Origin: Tissierellia bacterium
GTDB lineage: Bacteria > Bacillota > Clostridia > Tissierellales > Sedimentibacteraceae
Length of the DNA stretch: 35,703 nt
Assembly (NCBI GenBank): GCA_028709465.1
Contig: JAQVWY010000020.1
Coordinates: forward strand, 1 to 35,703
Direction: 5' to 3'
Position 1 is the stretch's first letter. Every line of letters begins with the position of its first letter. Below are positions 8,608 through 16,528 of this stretch, piece after piece. Below the pieces are notes generated by a model that saw only the letters and a program-made list of their open reading frames with translations, was not told the origin of the DNA and searched no databases. The translations under genes were made by a program, and so were the position numbers.

Positions 8608-9975
8608 ATGAAGATAATAAATAGAATAATATATGCGACCTTAATAATTATCTTAATGTTACCAACATTTGCTTATAGTTTAGTAGACGTAGAAAATAAA
8701 CTTGATATTCAAGAAATAATACAAGATATTAAAAGAGAATATAATATAAATATCGAGATATCTAATGATGAAGATTTTGTTAATTTAGAAAAGTGTTTAT
8801 CTATAATTGAAAAAGGACTTAATCGTTTTCCAAAAGGGTTATTAAAAGAAATAACAGATAAGTATTTAGAGGATGGCATTAAAACTAATATCATTATTAA
8901 CAAAGCAAAAGAAAATTCTTATGAAATACCAGCAGAGTATAAAAAGGAAGACAAATTTGTTAATATTACAATATATTTTTTATCAAATAATTATTATGAT
9001 TCATCTGTTGTAGTTTCATTAGACGGGTTTATGCATGAACTTGGACATTTAATATGTGACTATTTATTTAGGTATTATAGTTATGAAATATTGGACATGG
9101 AGTTTAGTAAGTTAAATAAAGGATATGAATATGGCATTTGGAAGGAAGGTTACAACAAGGTTTTTGTTAATCAAAATTCCGCTAATAATCTTTCGGAAGA
9201 TATATCTGATTTAATATGGATTGCAGAGTCACACCCTGAAAAATTACGAAATTTAGGTAAAAAGGAAATTATACATAATAAAATTGAATATTTAGCTAAA
9301 GTATTTGATGAATCATTTGAATCAATAAACAACGAAACAAAATTATGGCTTGATACAATTCCTGATTCTCCTGATTTATGGGCTGTTGACATAATAAAGT
9401 ATATGGAAAAAGAAGGTTTAATAACAGAAGAGTTTGAAGGCAAATATGATTCTTATATAACGAGAGAAGATTTTTATTTATTATCTTTAAATTTAATTAA
9501 AACAAAATTAGGTGAAGAAGAATTCTATAATTATTTTAACATTTCCCAAAATGATAATAGTTTAAATATAGATCCTGTCAAAGGTCATATTATTGTTAAT
9601 GACGAACTTTTTAATGAAAATTATAATTTAAATCTTTGTAATAACAAAAATGATATGTATGAAGCATATAAAATAGGGTTAATTAATGATTTTAATGGAA
9701 CTGAATTTAATCCTGATGAGAATTTAACCAGGCTAGAGGCAATTAAATTATCTGCTTATATTTGTGAAAAATTTGGAATTAATATTGTCCATGAAAAGGA
9801 AGTAATATTTACGGACTTGACTGTATTAAATGACTATGAAAAGCTATTTGTTAATTATGCTATAAATAAAGGATTACTGCTTGGTGATGGTAATAAACTT
9901 AAGCCCTATGAATATTGTACATATCAGGAAGCTTTCATTTTAATTGATAGAGTGTATGAATTTATCAGTTATTAG
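8608..9975 (+). CDS. Secreted SLH-domain protein with an HExxH zinc-protease-like motif
   Basis: This 455-residue protein begins with a typical signal peptide (MKIINRIIYATLIIILMLPTFA, cleavage near residue 23). The N-terminal domain contains MHELGHLICDY with H143-E-L-G-H147, the zincin zinc-binding pattern, and a downstream acidic stretch (SDLIWIAESHPE) that could supply a third ligand. The C-terminal 200 residues contain three S-layer-homology-like repeats, starting near DLWAVDIIKYMEKEGLI, DMYEAYKIGLI and FTDLTVLNDYEKLFVNYAINKGLL. SLH repeats normally hold proteins to pyruvylated wall polymers, so this is probably a wall-anchored metallopeptidase. Peptidase activity is inferred from one motif only. 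It appears to be a single-gene unit. Confidence 0.8.
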   Translation: MKIINRIIYATLIIILMLPTFAYSLVDVENKLDIQEIIQDIKREYNINIEISNDEDFVNLEKCLSIIEKGLNRFPKGLLKEITDKYLEDGIKTNIIINKAKENSYEIPAEYKKEDKFVNITIYFLSNNYYDSSVVVSLDGFMHELGHLICDYLFRYYSYEILDMEFSKLNKGYEYGIWKEGYNKVFVNQNSANNLSEDISDLIWIAESHPEKLRNLGKKEIIHNKIEYLAKVFDESFESINNETKLWLDTIPDSPDLWAVDIIKYMEKEGLITEEFEGKYDSYITREDFYLLSLNLIKTKLGEEEFYNYFNISQNDNSLNIDPVKGHIIVNDELFNENYNLNLCNNKNDMYEAYKIGLINDFNGTEFNPDENLTRLEAIKLSAYICEKFGINIVHEKEVIFTDLTVLNDYEKLFVNYAINKGLLLGDGNKLKPYEYCTYQEAFILIDRVYEFISY

Positions 9976-10063
9976 AAAAATGTGAGCTTTATAAAAAAGG
10001 CCCTAATTCCTAATCTCGTGATATTATTTTCAATAATTATATATTTTATAATTTTGAAAGATG

Positions 10064-10072
10064 TGTTATAAT
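10064..10072 (+). promoter_or_regulatory. Extended -10 promoter element of the CobS-like gene
   Basis: TGTTATAAT is a perfect extended -10 box. There is no good -35 hexamer 17 bases upstream. The start codon is 30 bases downstream. Confidence 0.55.
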
Positions 10073-10101
10073 GGAAAAAATAACTATAGGGTTGGTATGA
10101 T

Positions 10102-10806
10102 ATGCTTGATTTAAGAAGCTTCGTTATAGGCTTTATTCTTATGTTAAAAAAGTTTACAATAATTAATATTAATATCTATGAAGAGCCACGTGATGGGGAT
10201 TATGTTAATGGCATTATACTGCTTCCTATACTTGGATTTATATTAGGTTTTTTTGCAAGCTTCATATCATCTTTTAGATTGTTTTATGATGGATATTTTG
10301 TTAGTATATTTGTTTTTGTTTATTATTGCACCATAACTAAAACTGTAAATTTAATAGACTCATATAAAACGTTAAATTATATGATTAAACCGAAGAATTA
10401 TTCAGAGCAAATAGCTGGAATCATTGGTATTGTTGTTATGAGTTTGCTTTATGTATCATTAATAAAACTAGTTAATGTTAAAGTATTAATGATAGCATTT
10501 GTATCAGGCTATAGTGGATTAATAATATTAAGCAGACTTATTCAAAGGGACAAACAAGGAACAAGCATTATGAAATATTGTAGTAATTATATAATAATCT
10601 CTACATTTATTATTTCATTTGCCTTAGCAATTCTTATTAATCATAAATTAGTTATTCCATTAGCTTTGACTTATATGATTTCTGGGTTTGTTATAAATAT
10701 TATTGATAAGAAGGTTCCAGTACTTCCATACTCTGTTGAAGGCTTTATAATTGAATTAATACAATTATTGTTTTTAATAATTACATATTTGCTAAAAATA
10801 AAATGA
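10102..10806 (+). CDS. Polytopic membrane protein, degenerate CobS-like
   Basis: A 234-residue protein with about six membrane segments. Its layout resembles cobalamin synthase CobS (PF02654): an N-terminal FILMLKKFTI segment, then a PILGFILGFFASFI segment in the place of the CobS PLVGLLIG motif, a central loop leading to an AGIIGIVVMSLLYVSLIKL segment like the CobS GTFGVIGL stretch, then SGLIILSRLIQ. The CobS active-site motif with conserved aspartates (GGLHLDGLADT) is absent; TKTVNLIDSYKTL occupies that place. If related, it is unlikely to make cobalamin in the normal way. An alternative is an unrelated small membrane protein. The assignment is tentative and made by eye. Confidence 0.45.
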   Translation: MLDLRSFVIGFILMLKKFTIININIYEEPRDGDYVNGIILLPILGFILGFFASFISSFRLFYDGYFVSIFVFVYYCTITKTVNLIDSYKTLNYMIKPKNYSEQIAGIIGIVVMSLLYVSLIKLVNVKVLMIAFVSGYSGLIILSRLIQRDKQGTSIMKYCSNYIIISTFIISFALAILINHKLVIPLALTYMISGFVINIIDKKVPVLPYSVEGFIIELIQLLFLIITYLLKIK

Positions 10807-10826
10807 GGTTGCTGATATCAGCAACC
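10807..10826. terminator. Palindromic hairpin between convergent genes
   Basis: A perfect 20-bp palindrome (GGTTGCTGAT and its complement) overlaps the degV stop codon and lies just after the convergent upstream gene. Only the minus-strand side has a moderately T-rich tail, so it probably serves degV best. Confidence 0.6.
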
Positions 10827-11672
10827 CTTCATATAATATCCTAATCCGATAGTTCCTTCTCCACAATGGGATGAAATAACACAACCAATTGTATATTCAT
10901 GAATATTTGTAATTCCTGTACTTTCAATTATTTGTCTTTTAATTAAATCTCTTTCATCTTCATTTCCAACCGTACATCCAATATGCACTTCATTTAAAAA
11001 TATTTTATCCTTGTCATTGATAATTTCTTGAACCATTTGATTTATAGCTTTTTTCTTGCCTCTAACTTTTTCCCAAACTTTTAATCCATCAACTGACATA
11101 TTGATTATAGGCTTAATATTTAGCATGTTTCCAAACAAAGCTTCAGTACTGCTACAACGCCCACCCATATGTAAATAATCTAATGTATCAACTGTAAAAT
11201 ACAATTTATAATTAGGAATAATATTATTAATATTGCTAATTACTTCATCTATTGTGTCAAAATCATTTATAAAATTGTAAGCAAGCTTTACTAATGCTCC
11301 AGAACCTACACATAGATTCAATGAATCCATAACATATACTTTATTCTCTTCAAATTGACTAGCTGCTAGCTTGGCATTTTGTATAGTTGATGATACTTTT
11401 GATGATAAGCCTATATATATGATTGTTTTACCTGCATCAACAAAAGGTTTAAAAGCATTATAAAAATCTATGGGGGAAGGTGCTGAAGTTTTAGGCAGTA
11501 TTTTTTTTTCTTTTACAAGGTTGAATAGCTGCTTAGGTGTTATTTCTATACCTTCTTTGTATGCTTCTTCAGCAAATGTGACAACTAGTGGGATGATTTC
11601 CACATCCATTCGTTTAATATCATGTGCTGTTAAATCACAAGTGCTGTCCGCAAATAGCTTTACATTATTCAT
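10818..11672 (-). CDS. DegV family fatty-acid-binding protein
   Basis: A 284-residue DegV (PF02645) protein. Members bind a fatty acid between two domains; in Firmicutes some are FakB subunits that present exogenous fatty acids to the kinase FakA. The N-terminal FADSTCDL and C-terminal ISSHCGEGTIGLGYY match the conserved first and last ligand-contacting motifs, with HMGGRCSSTEALFGNMLNIKPI in the middle. I start at the ATG at 11672 because GGAGG lies five bases upstream; an in-frame TTG further upstream overlaps that site. No fakA is in the window. Confidence 0.92.
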   Translation of the reverse strand: MNNVKLFADSTCDLTAHDIKRMDVEIIPLVVTFAEEAYKEGIEITPKQLFNLVKEKKILPKTSAPSPIDFYNAFKPFVDAGKTIIYIGLSSKVSSTIQNAKLAASQFEENKVYVMDSLNLCVGSGALVKLAYNFINDFDTIDEVISNINNIIPNYKLYFTVDTLDYLHMGGRCSSTEALFGNMLNIKPIINMSVDGLKVWEKVRGKKKAINQMVQEIINDKDKIFLNEVHIGCTVGNEDERDLIKRQIIESTGITNIHEYTIGCVISSHCGEGTIGLGYYMKGC

Positions 11673-11701
11673 AACATCCTCCAATATATTTATACATATA
11701 C

Positions 11702-11730
11702 ATTATAGTATGAAAAATTTAAAAGTACAA
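11702..11730 (-). promoter_or_regulatory. Promoter of degV
   Basis: On the minus strand TTGTAC and TATAAT are 17 bases apart, about 30 bases before the degV start. It is divergent from the trpS promoter. Confidence 0.7.
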
Positions 11731-11758
11731 ATATTATCCTCCTTTTTATTAAAACTTT

Positions 11759-11787
11759 TTGACAAATATATTACATTGTAGTATAAT
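11759..11787 (+). promoter_or_regulatory. Strong housekeeping promoter of trpS
   Basis: Consensus TTGACA and TATAAT hexamers are separated by exactly 17 bases. Transcription should start near 11794, giving a leader of about 124 bases. Confidence 0.88.
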
Positions 11788-11793
11788 TTAAAA

Positions 11794-11864
11794 AACTGTG
11801 AACAAGGATATCACGGGTTTTCAAGTCCATTAGGGAAGAAAACTCGTTTTTTGATTTTTTTTTT
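11794..11864 (+). promoter_or_regulatory. trpS leader with intrinsic terminator (candidate attenuator)
   Basis: A terminator stem pairs 11814-11822 (CGGGTTTTC) with 11838-11846 (GAAAACTCG) and is followed by six T and then ten more T after GA. It begins only about 20 bases after the expected transcription start and lies before the trpS ribosome-binding site. A six-pair stem, CTGTGA with TCACGG (11796-11801 and 11811-11816), would use the first three bases of the terminator arm, so the two folds exclude each other. No T-box sequence and no Trp-codon leader peptide are present. Whether this is a regulated switch is inference. Confidence 0.6.
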
Positions 11865-11917
11865 GCATGATAATAAATTTTATTTTAAGAATTTAAATGA
11901 AAATATAGGAGCAAAAA

Positions 11918-12916
11918 ATGGGAGATAAAAAAGTTATTTTTAGTGGTATGCAGCCCTCAGGTGCATTAACACTGGGTAATTATTTAGGGGCATTAAAGAA
12001 TTGGGTTAAGTTACAGGATGAATACGATTGTTATTATTGTGTAGTAGATATGCATGCTATTACAGTTCCTAAGGAACCTAAAGATTTGCGAAGAAACACA
12101 CTTGAAGTATTAGCAAATTATATTGCATCAGGCATAGATCCTGAAAAGTCAACACTGTTTATTCAGTCTCACGTATCGGCTCATGCAGAACTTGGTTGGG
12201 TTTTAAATAGTTTGTCTTATTATGGTGAATTGAGTAGAATGACTCAATTTAAAGATAAATCTAAAAGATTAGACTCAAATTCAATACCTGCAGGCTTATT
12301 TGTGTATCCTACATTAATGGTTGCAGATATATTGTTGTATCAGGCTGACTTAGTGCCAGTAGGTGAAGATCAAAGACAGCATTTAGAGCTTACAAGAGAT
12401 TTAGCTGCTAGATTTAACAATCGTTTCAGTGAAACATTTAAAGTTCCAGATGCTTATATATCCTCAGAAGGTGCAAAAATAATGAGTCTTCAGGATCCGC
12501 AAAGCAAAATGTCTAAATCTGATAGTAATGAGAATGCATATATCTTATTGGTGGATAGTCATGATGCAATCAGAAGAAAATTTAAAAGAGCTGTAACGGA
12601 TTCAATGGGTGTTGTTTCATATAATGATGAGCAGCCAGGAGTTAAAAATCTTATAAATATATATTCAAAAATAAGCGGTAAAACTTCGGAGACAATTGTT
12701 TCTGAATATGAAGGTAAGGGGTATGCTCAGTTTAAGGATGATGTTGCAGAAGTTGTGTTTGGTGAGTTAAAACCTATACAGGAGAAAATAAATTATTTAT
12801 TGAAAAATAAAGATTATTTAGAGAAAATTTATTTGTTAGGAGCGGAGAAAGCTGAATATGTTGCAAGAAAAACCTTAAGAAAGGTATATAAAAAAATAGG
12901 ATTTATACCTAGATAA
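11918..12916 (+). CDS. trpS: Tryptophanyl-tRNA synthetase
   Basis: A 332-residue class I aminoacyl-tRNA synthetase that charges tRNA-Trp. The N-terminal PSGALTLGNYLGALK carries the HIGH-equivalent signature, and KMSKSDSNE is the KMSKS loop. DADLVPVGEDQRQHLELTRDLA-type sequence (here YQADLVPVGEDQRQHLELTR) is the conserved tryptophan-site region. Length fits the compact bacterial TrpRS. The ribosome-binding site is AGGAG, eight bases before the ATG. It stands alone behind a strong promoter and a leader that contains a terminator. Confidence 0.97.
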   Translation: MGDKKVIFSGMQPSGALTLGNYLGALKNWVKLQDEYDCYYCVVDMHAITVPKEPKDLRRNTLEVLANYIASGIDPEKSTLFIQSHVSAHAELGWVLNSLSYYGELSRMTQFKDKSKRLDSNSIPAGLFVYPTLMVADILLYQADLVPVGEDQRQHLELTRDLAARFNNRFSETFKVPDAYISSEGAKIMSLQDPQSKMSKSDSNENAYILLVDSHDAIRRKFKRAVTDSMGVVSYNDEQPGVKNLINIYSKISGKTSETIVSEYEGKGYAQFKDDVAEVVFGELKPIQEKINYLLKNKDYLEKIYLLGAEKAEYVARKTLRKVYKKIGFIPR

Positions 12917-12944
12917 AATTTACATTGAATTCTTTGGAGGATAT

Positions 12945-14132
12945 ATGATATTAATTAAAAATGGTTTCATAAAAACTATGGCAAATGGAGACATAGTTAA
13001 TGGCCAAATATTGATAGAAAATGGAAAGATTAAAGATGTAGGAACTGATTTTAATTTGCAAGATAAATTAGAAGATATTGAAATTATTGATGCAAATGGC
13101 TTATTAGTAACACCTGGATTAATAGAAAGCCATTGTCATGTGGGAATGTGGGAAGAGGGTATAGGGTTTGAAGGTGAAGATGGTAATGAAGATGTTGAGC
13201 CAATAATGCCCCAATTAAGGGCTATAGATGCTATTAATCCAATGGATTTAGGTTTTACAGATGCTATAGAGGGAGGAGTTACTACTGTTGTAACTGGACC
13301 TGGAAGCGCCAATGTAATTGGAGGAACTTTTCTTGCTATGAAAACATTCGGCAAAAGAGTTGATAATATGGTTATTAAGAATCCTGTAGCAATGAAAGTT
13401 GCATTCGGCGAAAATCCAAAACGAGTTTATGATGAACAACGTAAATCCCCTGTTACTAGAATGGCAATAGCTGCTTTGCTAAGAGAAACATTATATGAAG
13501 CATTAAAATATATGGAAGATTTGGATGCATCAAAAGAAGATCCGGAAAGAGAACCTGATTTTGATATTAAGCTTCATTCACTGCTACCTGTAATGAGAAA
13601 AGAAATACCTTTAAAGGCACATGCTCATAGAGCTGATGATATTTTCACTGCTTTAAGAATAGCGAAGGAATTTGATTTAGATATTACTCTTGATCACTGC
13701 ACTGAAGGACATTTAATAGTTGATGAATTAATAAAAGAAGGAAAACCAGCATTAGTAGGGCCAACATTTGGTTCAAGAGCAAAATATGAACTGAAAAATA
13801 TAACTTTTGATACACCGAGGATATTAGTGGAAGCAGGTATTAAAATAGCAATAATAACAGATGCTAATGTTATTCCAATACAATATTTAGGTATGTGCGC
13901 TGGATTAGCTGTAAAAGCAGGTCTTTCTGAAAACGAAGCTTGGAAGGCAATTACAATTAATCCAGCTGAAATAATTGGTATCTCTGATAGAGTAGGAAGC
14001 ATAGAGCCTGGAAAAGATGCAGACATAGTTATTTTTAAAGGCAACCCTCTTACAGATTTAGGATATGAAATTGCCATGACAATTATTGATGGAAAAGTTG
14101 TATATAAAAATAAAAAATTGAGTTTTAATTAA
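12945..14132 (+). CDS. Amidohydrolase (imidazolonepropionase/dihydroorotase-like superfamily)
   Basis: A 395-residue metal-dependent hydrolase with the amidohydrolase barrel. The small beta domain is at both ends (MILIKNGFIKTMANGD and GKDADIVIFKGNPL). Probable metal ligands are the HxH of ESHCHVG, the lysine of NPVAMKVAFGENP (a carbamylated-lysine candidate), the histidines of PLKAHAHRADD and ITLDHCTEGH, and the aspartate of AIITDANV. The substrate cannot be read from the sequence. It is 28 bases after trpS with its own TTTGGAGG site, so co-transcription is likely, but no functional link to tryptophan is evident. Confidence 0.88.
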   Translation: MILIKNGFIKTMANGDIVNGQILIENGKIKDVGTDFNLQDKLEDIEIIDANGLLVTPGLIESHCHVGMWEEGIGFEGEDGNEDVEPIMPQLRAIDAINPMDLGFTDAIEGGVTTVVTGPGSANVIGGTFLAMKTFGKRVDNMVIKNPVAMKVAFGENPKRVYDEQRKSPVTRMAIAALLRETLYEALKYMEDLDASKEDPEREPDFDIKLHSLLPVMRKEIPLKAHAHRADDIFTALRIAKEFDLDITLDHCTEGHLIVDELIKEGKPALVGPTFGSRAKYELKNITFDTPRILVEAGIKIAIITDANVIPIQYLGMCAGLAVKAGLSENEAWKAITINPAEIIGISDRVGSIEPGKDADIVIFKGNPLTDLGYEIAMTIIDGKVVYKNKKLSFN

Positions 14133-14292
14133 TATTTAATAAAATATGTAAAGCATTAATAATTAGGAATAAGCTGATATATGGGTTGTTCACACATCGC
14201 TTTATATTATAAAATTTTTAATTTAAAAATAACTTGCAAAAATTATTAAATAATAATAAACTAGCATGTGGAAAAGAGAAAGTAGGGAAATT

Positions 14293-16122
14293 ATGAAAAA
14301 TAAAATAATTAATATAGCAGTAATCGCCCATGTTGATGCAGGAAAGTCCACATTAGTAGATGCTTTTTTGCAGCAAAGTGGTGTTTTTAGAGAAAACCAA
14401 GAAGTAGTAAACCAAGTTATGGATTCAAATGATATAGAACGTGAAAGAGGAATAACTATCTATTCTAAAAACTGTTCAGTAATGCATAACGGTATTAAAA
14501 TTAATATTGTAGATACACCGGGACATGCTGACTTTTCTTCAGAAGTTGAGCGTATAATGAAAACTGTAGATACAGTAATATTATTGGTAGATTCAATTGA
14601 AGGTCCTATGCCTCAAACTCGTTTTGTTTTGCAAAAATCATTGCAGCAAGGCTTGAGACCAATACTTCTAATCAACAAAATTGATAAGAAAAATCATAGA
14701 GCAGAAGAAGTTGTAGATATGGTATTTGATCTTTTCGTTGAATTAAATGCGACCGATGAACAGTTGGACTTTCCCATATTATATGGAGTTGCAAAGCAAG
14801 GTATCGTTCAATATGAATTAGACCAACCAAGCGAAAATATAATTCCTTTATTTGATACAATAATAAATCATGTTAACCCATATCCTGATAGAGATGATGA
14901 GGATTTACAATTGCAAGTTTCATCATTAGCATATGATGACTATATTGGAAGACTGGGAATCGGAAGAGTGACTGCAGGTATTATTCGGGAAGGTCAAACA
15001 GTATCAGTAGCTAAATCTGATGGTTCTGTTGAAAAACAAAAAATATCTAATATATTTATTTATGAAGGGTTAAAAAGAATACAGGTGAGTGAAGCTCAAA
15101 GCGGTGATATTGTTGTAATTTCAGGTATATCAAATATTTCAATAGGTGATGCAATTTGTAATGAAAATCGTGTAATTCCTATGGAAACTATTAAAATTGA
15201 TGAACCTACATTGTCCATGAATTTTTTAATAAACACTTCACCTTTTGTTGGAATGTCAGGTAAATTTGTAACAACAAGACATTTAAAAGCTAGGCTTGAA
15301 AAAGAATTAGAAGTAAATGTAGGCTTAAGGGTTGAATCTCTAGAAGGTGCTTTGGATGGATACAAGGTATCAGGTAGAGGAGAACTTCATTTATCAATTC
15401 TTTTGGAAAATATGAGAAGAGAAGGCTATGAAATAGCTGTATCAAGACCAGAAGTAATACTTCATAAAGAAGATGGTGTGGTTAAGGAACCAATTGAAAG
15501 AGTAATAATAAATGTACCTGAAATATATTCTGGTTCTGTAATATCAAAACTAAATATTAGAAAAGGTATTATGGAATCAATGTCACCAGATGGCAATTAT
15601 GTAAAAATAGTTTATTTAGTTCCTACAAGAGGACTGTTAGGTTATAGAACAGAATTAATAAACGATACTAGAGGAGAAGGTACTATTGTAAGAAGCTTCG
15701 ACCATTATGAGAAGTTTAAGGGAGAAATTCCTCAAAGACAAAATGGTGTTTTAATATCAAATGAACAAGGAGAAGCAATAGCTTATTCTCTTAACAGTAT
15801 TGAAGAAAGAGGTACATTGTTCATTGGACCAGGTGAAGAAGTATATGAGGGTATGGTTATAGGTATGAATGCTCGAAATGAAGATATTGTAGTAAATCCA
15901 TGTAAAGGGAAAAAACAATCTAATACCAGATCTTCAGGAGCAGATGATGCTATTAAATTGTCACCTCCTAGAATTATGACTCTAGAATCAGCACTAGAAT
16001 TTATAAATGATGATGAATTAGTAGAGGTAACACCAGACAGTATTAGAATACGAAAAAGATATTTAACAGAAATGGAAAGAAGAAAACAAGGAAACAAGCT
16101 TAAAACAAACAATGATAATTAA
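14293..16122 (+). CDS. typA: Translational GTPase TypA/BipA
   Basis: A 609-residue ribosome-associated GTPase. The G domain contains AHVDAGKST (G1), RGITI (G2), DTPGHADF (G3) and NKID (G4). The C-terminal half has the BipA-specific sequence GLLGYRTELINDTRGEGTI and the terminal LSPPRIMTLESALEFINDDELVEVTPDSIRIRKR. BipA helps 50S assembly and stress or cold growth. The G1 motif reads AGKST where most BipA proteins have HGKTT, so the residue usually equivalent to the glycine-histidine step differs. I choose the ATG at 14293 (preceded by GTAGGG) because the first in-frame ATG at 14266 lacks a ribosome-binding site and adds nine residues before the normal start. Confidence 0.94.
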   Translation: MKNKIINIAVIAHVDAGKSTLVDAFLQQSGVFRENQEVVNQVMDSNDIERERGITIYSKNCSVMHNGIKINIVDTPGHADFSSEVERIMKTVDTVILLVDSIEGPMPQTRFVLQKSLQQGLRPILLINKIDKKNHRAEEVVDMVFDLFVELNATDEQLDFPILYGVAKQGIVQYELDQPSENIIPLFDTIINHVNPYPDRDDEDLQLQVSSLAYDDYIGRLGIGRVTAGIIREGQTVSVAKSDGSVEKQKISNIFIYEGLKRIQVSEAQSGDIVVISGISNISIGDAICNENRVIPMETIKIDEPTLSMNFLINTSPFVGMSGKFVTTRHLKARLEKELEVNVGLRVESLEGALDGYKVSGRGELHLSILLENMRREGYEIAVSRPEVILHKEDGVVKEPIERVIINVPEIYSGSVISKLNIRKGIMESMSPDGNYVKIVYLVPTRGLLGYRTELINDTRGEGTIVRSFDHYEKFKGEIPQRQNGVLISNEQGEAIAYSLNSIEERGTLFIGPGEEVYEGMVIGMNARNEDIVVNPCKGKKQSNTRSSGADDAIKLSPPRIMTLESALEFINDDELVEVTPDSIRIRKRYLTEMERRKQGNKLKTNNDN

Positions 16123-16152
16123 AGCTTTCTGCTGTTTTATGGAAAATATATA

Positions 16153-16181
16153 TTGACTAAATTTATATTGAAGTGTATTAT
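16153..16181 (+). promoter_or_regulatory. Promoter of the cobalamin-riboswitch operon
   Basis: TTGACT and TATTAT are 17 bases apart. Transcription would start near 16188, just before the riboswitch. Confidence 0.65.
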
Positions 16182-16198
16182 ATAAGTATAATTTAATA

Positions 16199-16355
16199 AA
16201 GTAATAGGTGCTCTAATTTTAGAGAGAATAGGGAACTAGGTGTAATTCCTAGACGGGCCCGCCACTGTAAAAGATTAGTTTTTATTATAATCCACTCCAA
16301 TTTAGGGGGAAGGCAATAAAAATGTTTGAATCTGAGTCAGGAGACCTGCCTATTA
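16199..16355 (+). ncRNA. Cobalamin riboswitch
   Basis: The order of conserved blocks is diagnostic: AATAGGTGCTC (paired with a following GAGA), GAATAGGGAAC, TAGGTGTAATTCCTAGAC, GGGCCCGCCACTGTAA (B12 box at 16261-16267), AGGGGGAAGGC, and the closing GAGTCAGGAGACCTGCC. Adenosylcobalamin or a related corrinoid normally switches such genes off. Two hairpins downstream suggest control by transcription termination. Confidence 0.95.
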
Positions 16356-16362
16356 TGTTGAA

Positions 16363-16393
16363 AATCTGCTTCGAGTCAGCAGATTGTTTTGTT
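16363..16393 (+). terminator. First hairpin after the cobalamin riboswitch
   Basis: AATCTGCT pairs with AGCAGATT across a seven-base loop and is followed by GTTTTGTT, a weak terminator. It may be the expression-platform hairpin or act together with the next one. Confidence 0.6.
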
Positions 16394-16404
16394 AGGATGT
16401 TGGA

Positions 16405-16437
16405 AAGTCCATACTATTTTTAGTATGGACTTTTTTG
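16405..16437 (+). terminator. Strong intrinsic terminator in the riboswitch leader
   Basis: A perfect 12-bp stem (AAGTCCATACTA and its complement) with a TTTT loop runs into six T. It lies about 90 bases before the first gene and probably sets the off state of the riboswitch. Confidence 0.85.
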
Positions 16438-16528
16438 TTGTTGTATATACAATAAACCACCAGCTGAGCTGGTCATGATTTACATCGCTTTCCCCTATTG
16501 CTTTATACAATTTTAGAAAGGAGTAAAA

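Noticed and set aside
11794..11917. T-box riboswitch or Trp leader peptide before trpS
   Set aside because: The leader is only about 124 bases, lacks the T-box sequence, and the short GTG-initiated frame in it contains no tryptophan codons.
14180..16500. Repeat ACATCGCTTT near 14193 and 16482
   Set aside because: The match is ten bases long with no shared flanking sequence, consistent with chance in AT-rich DNA.
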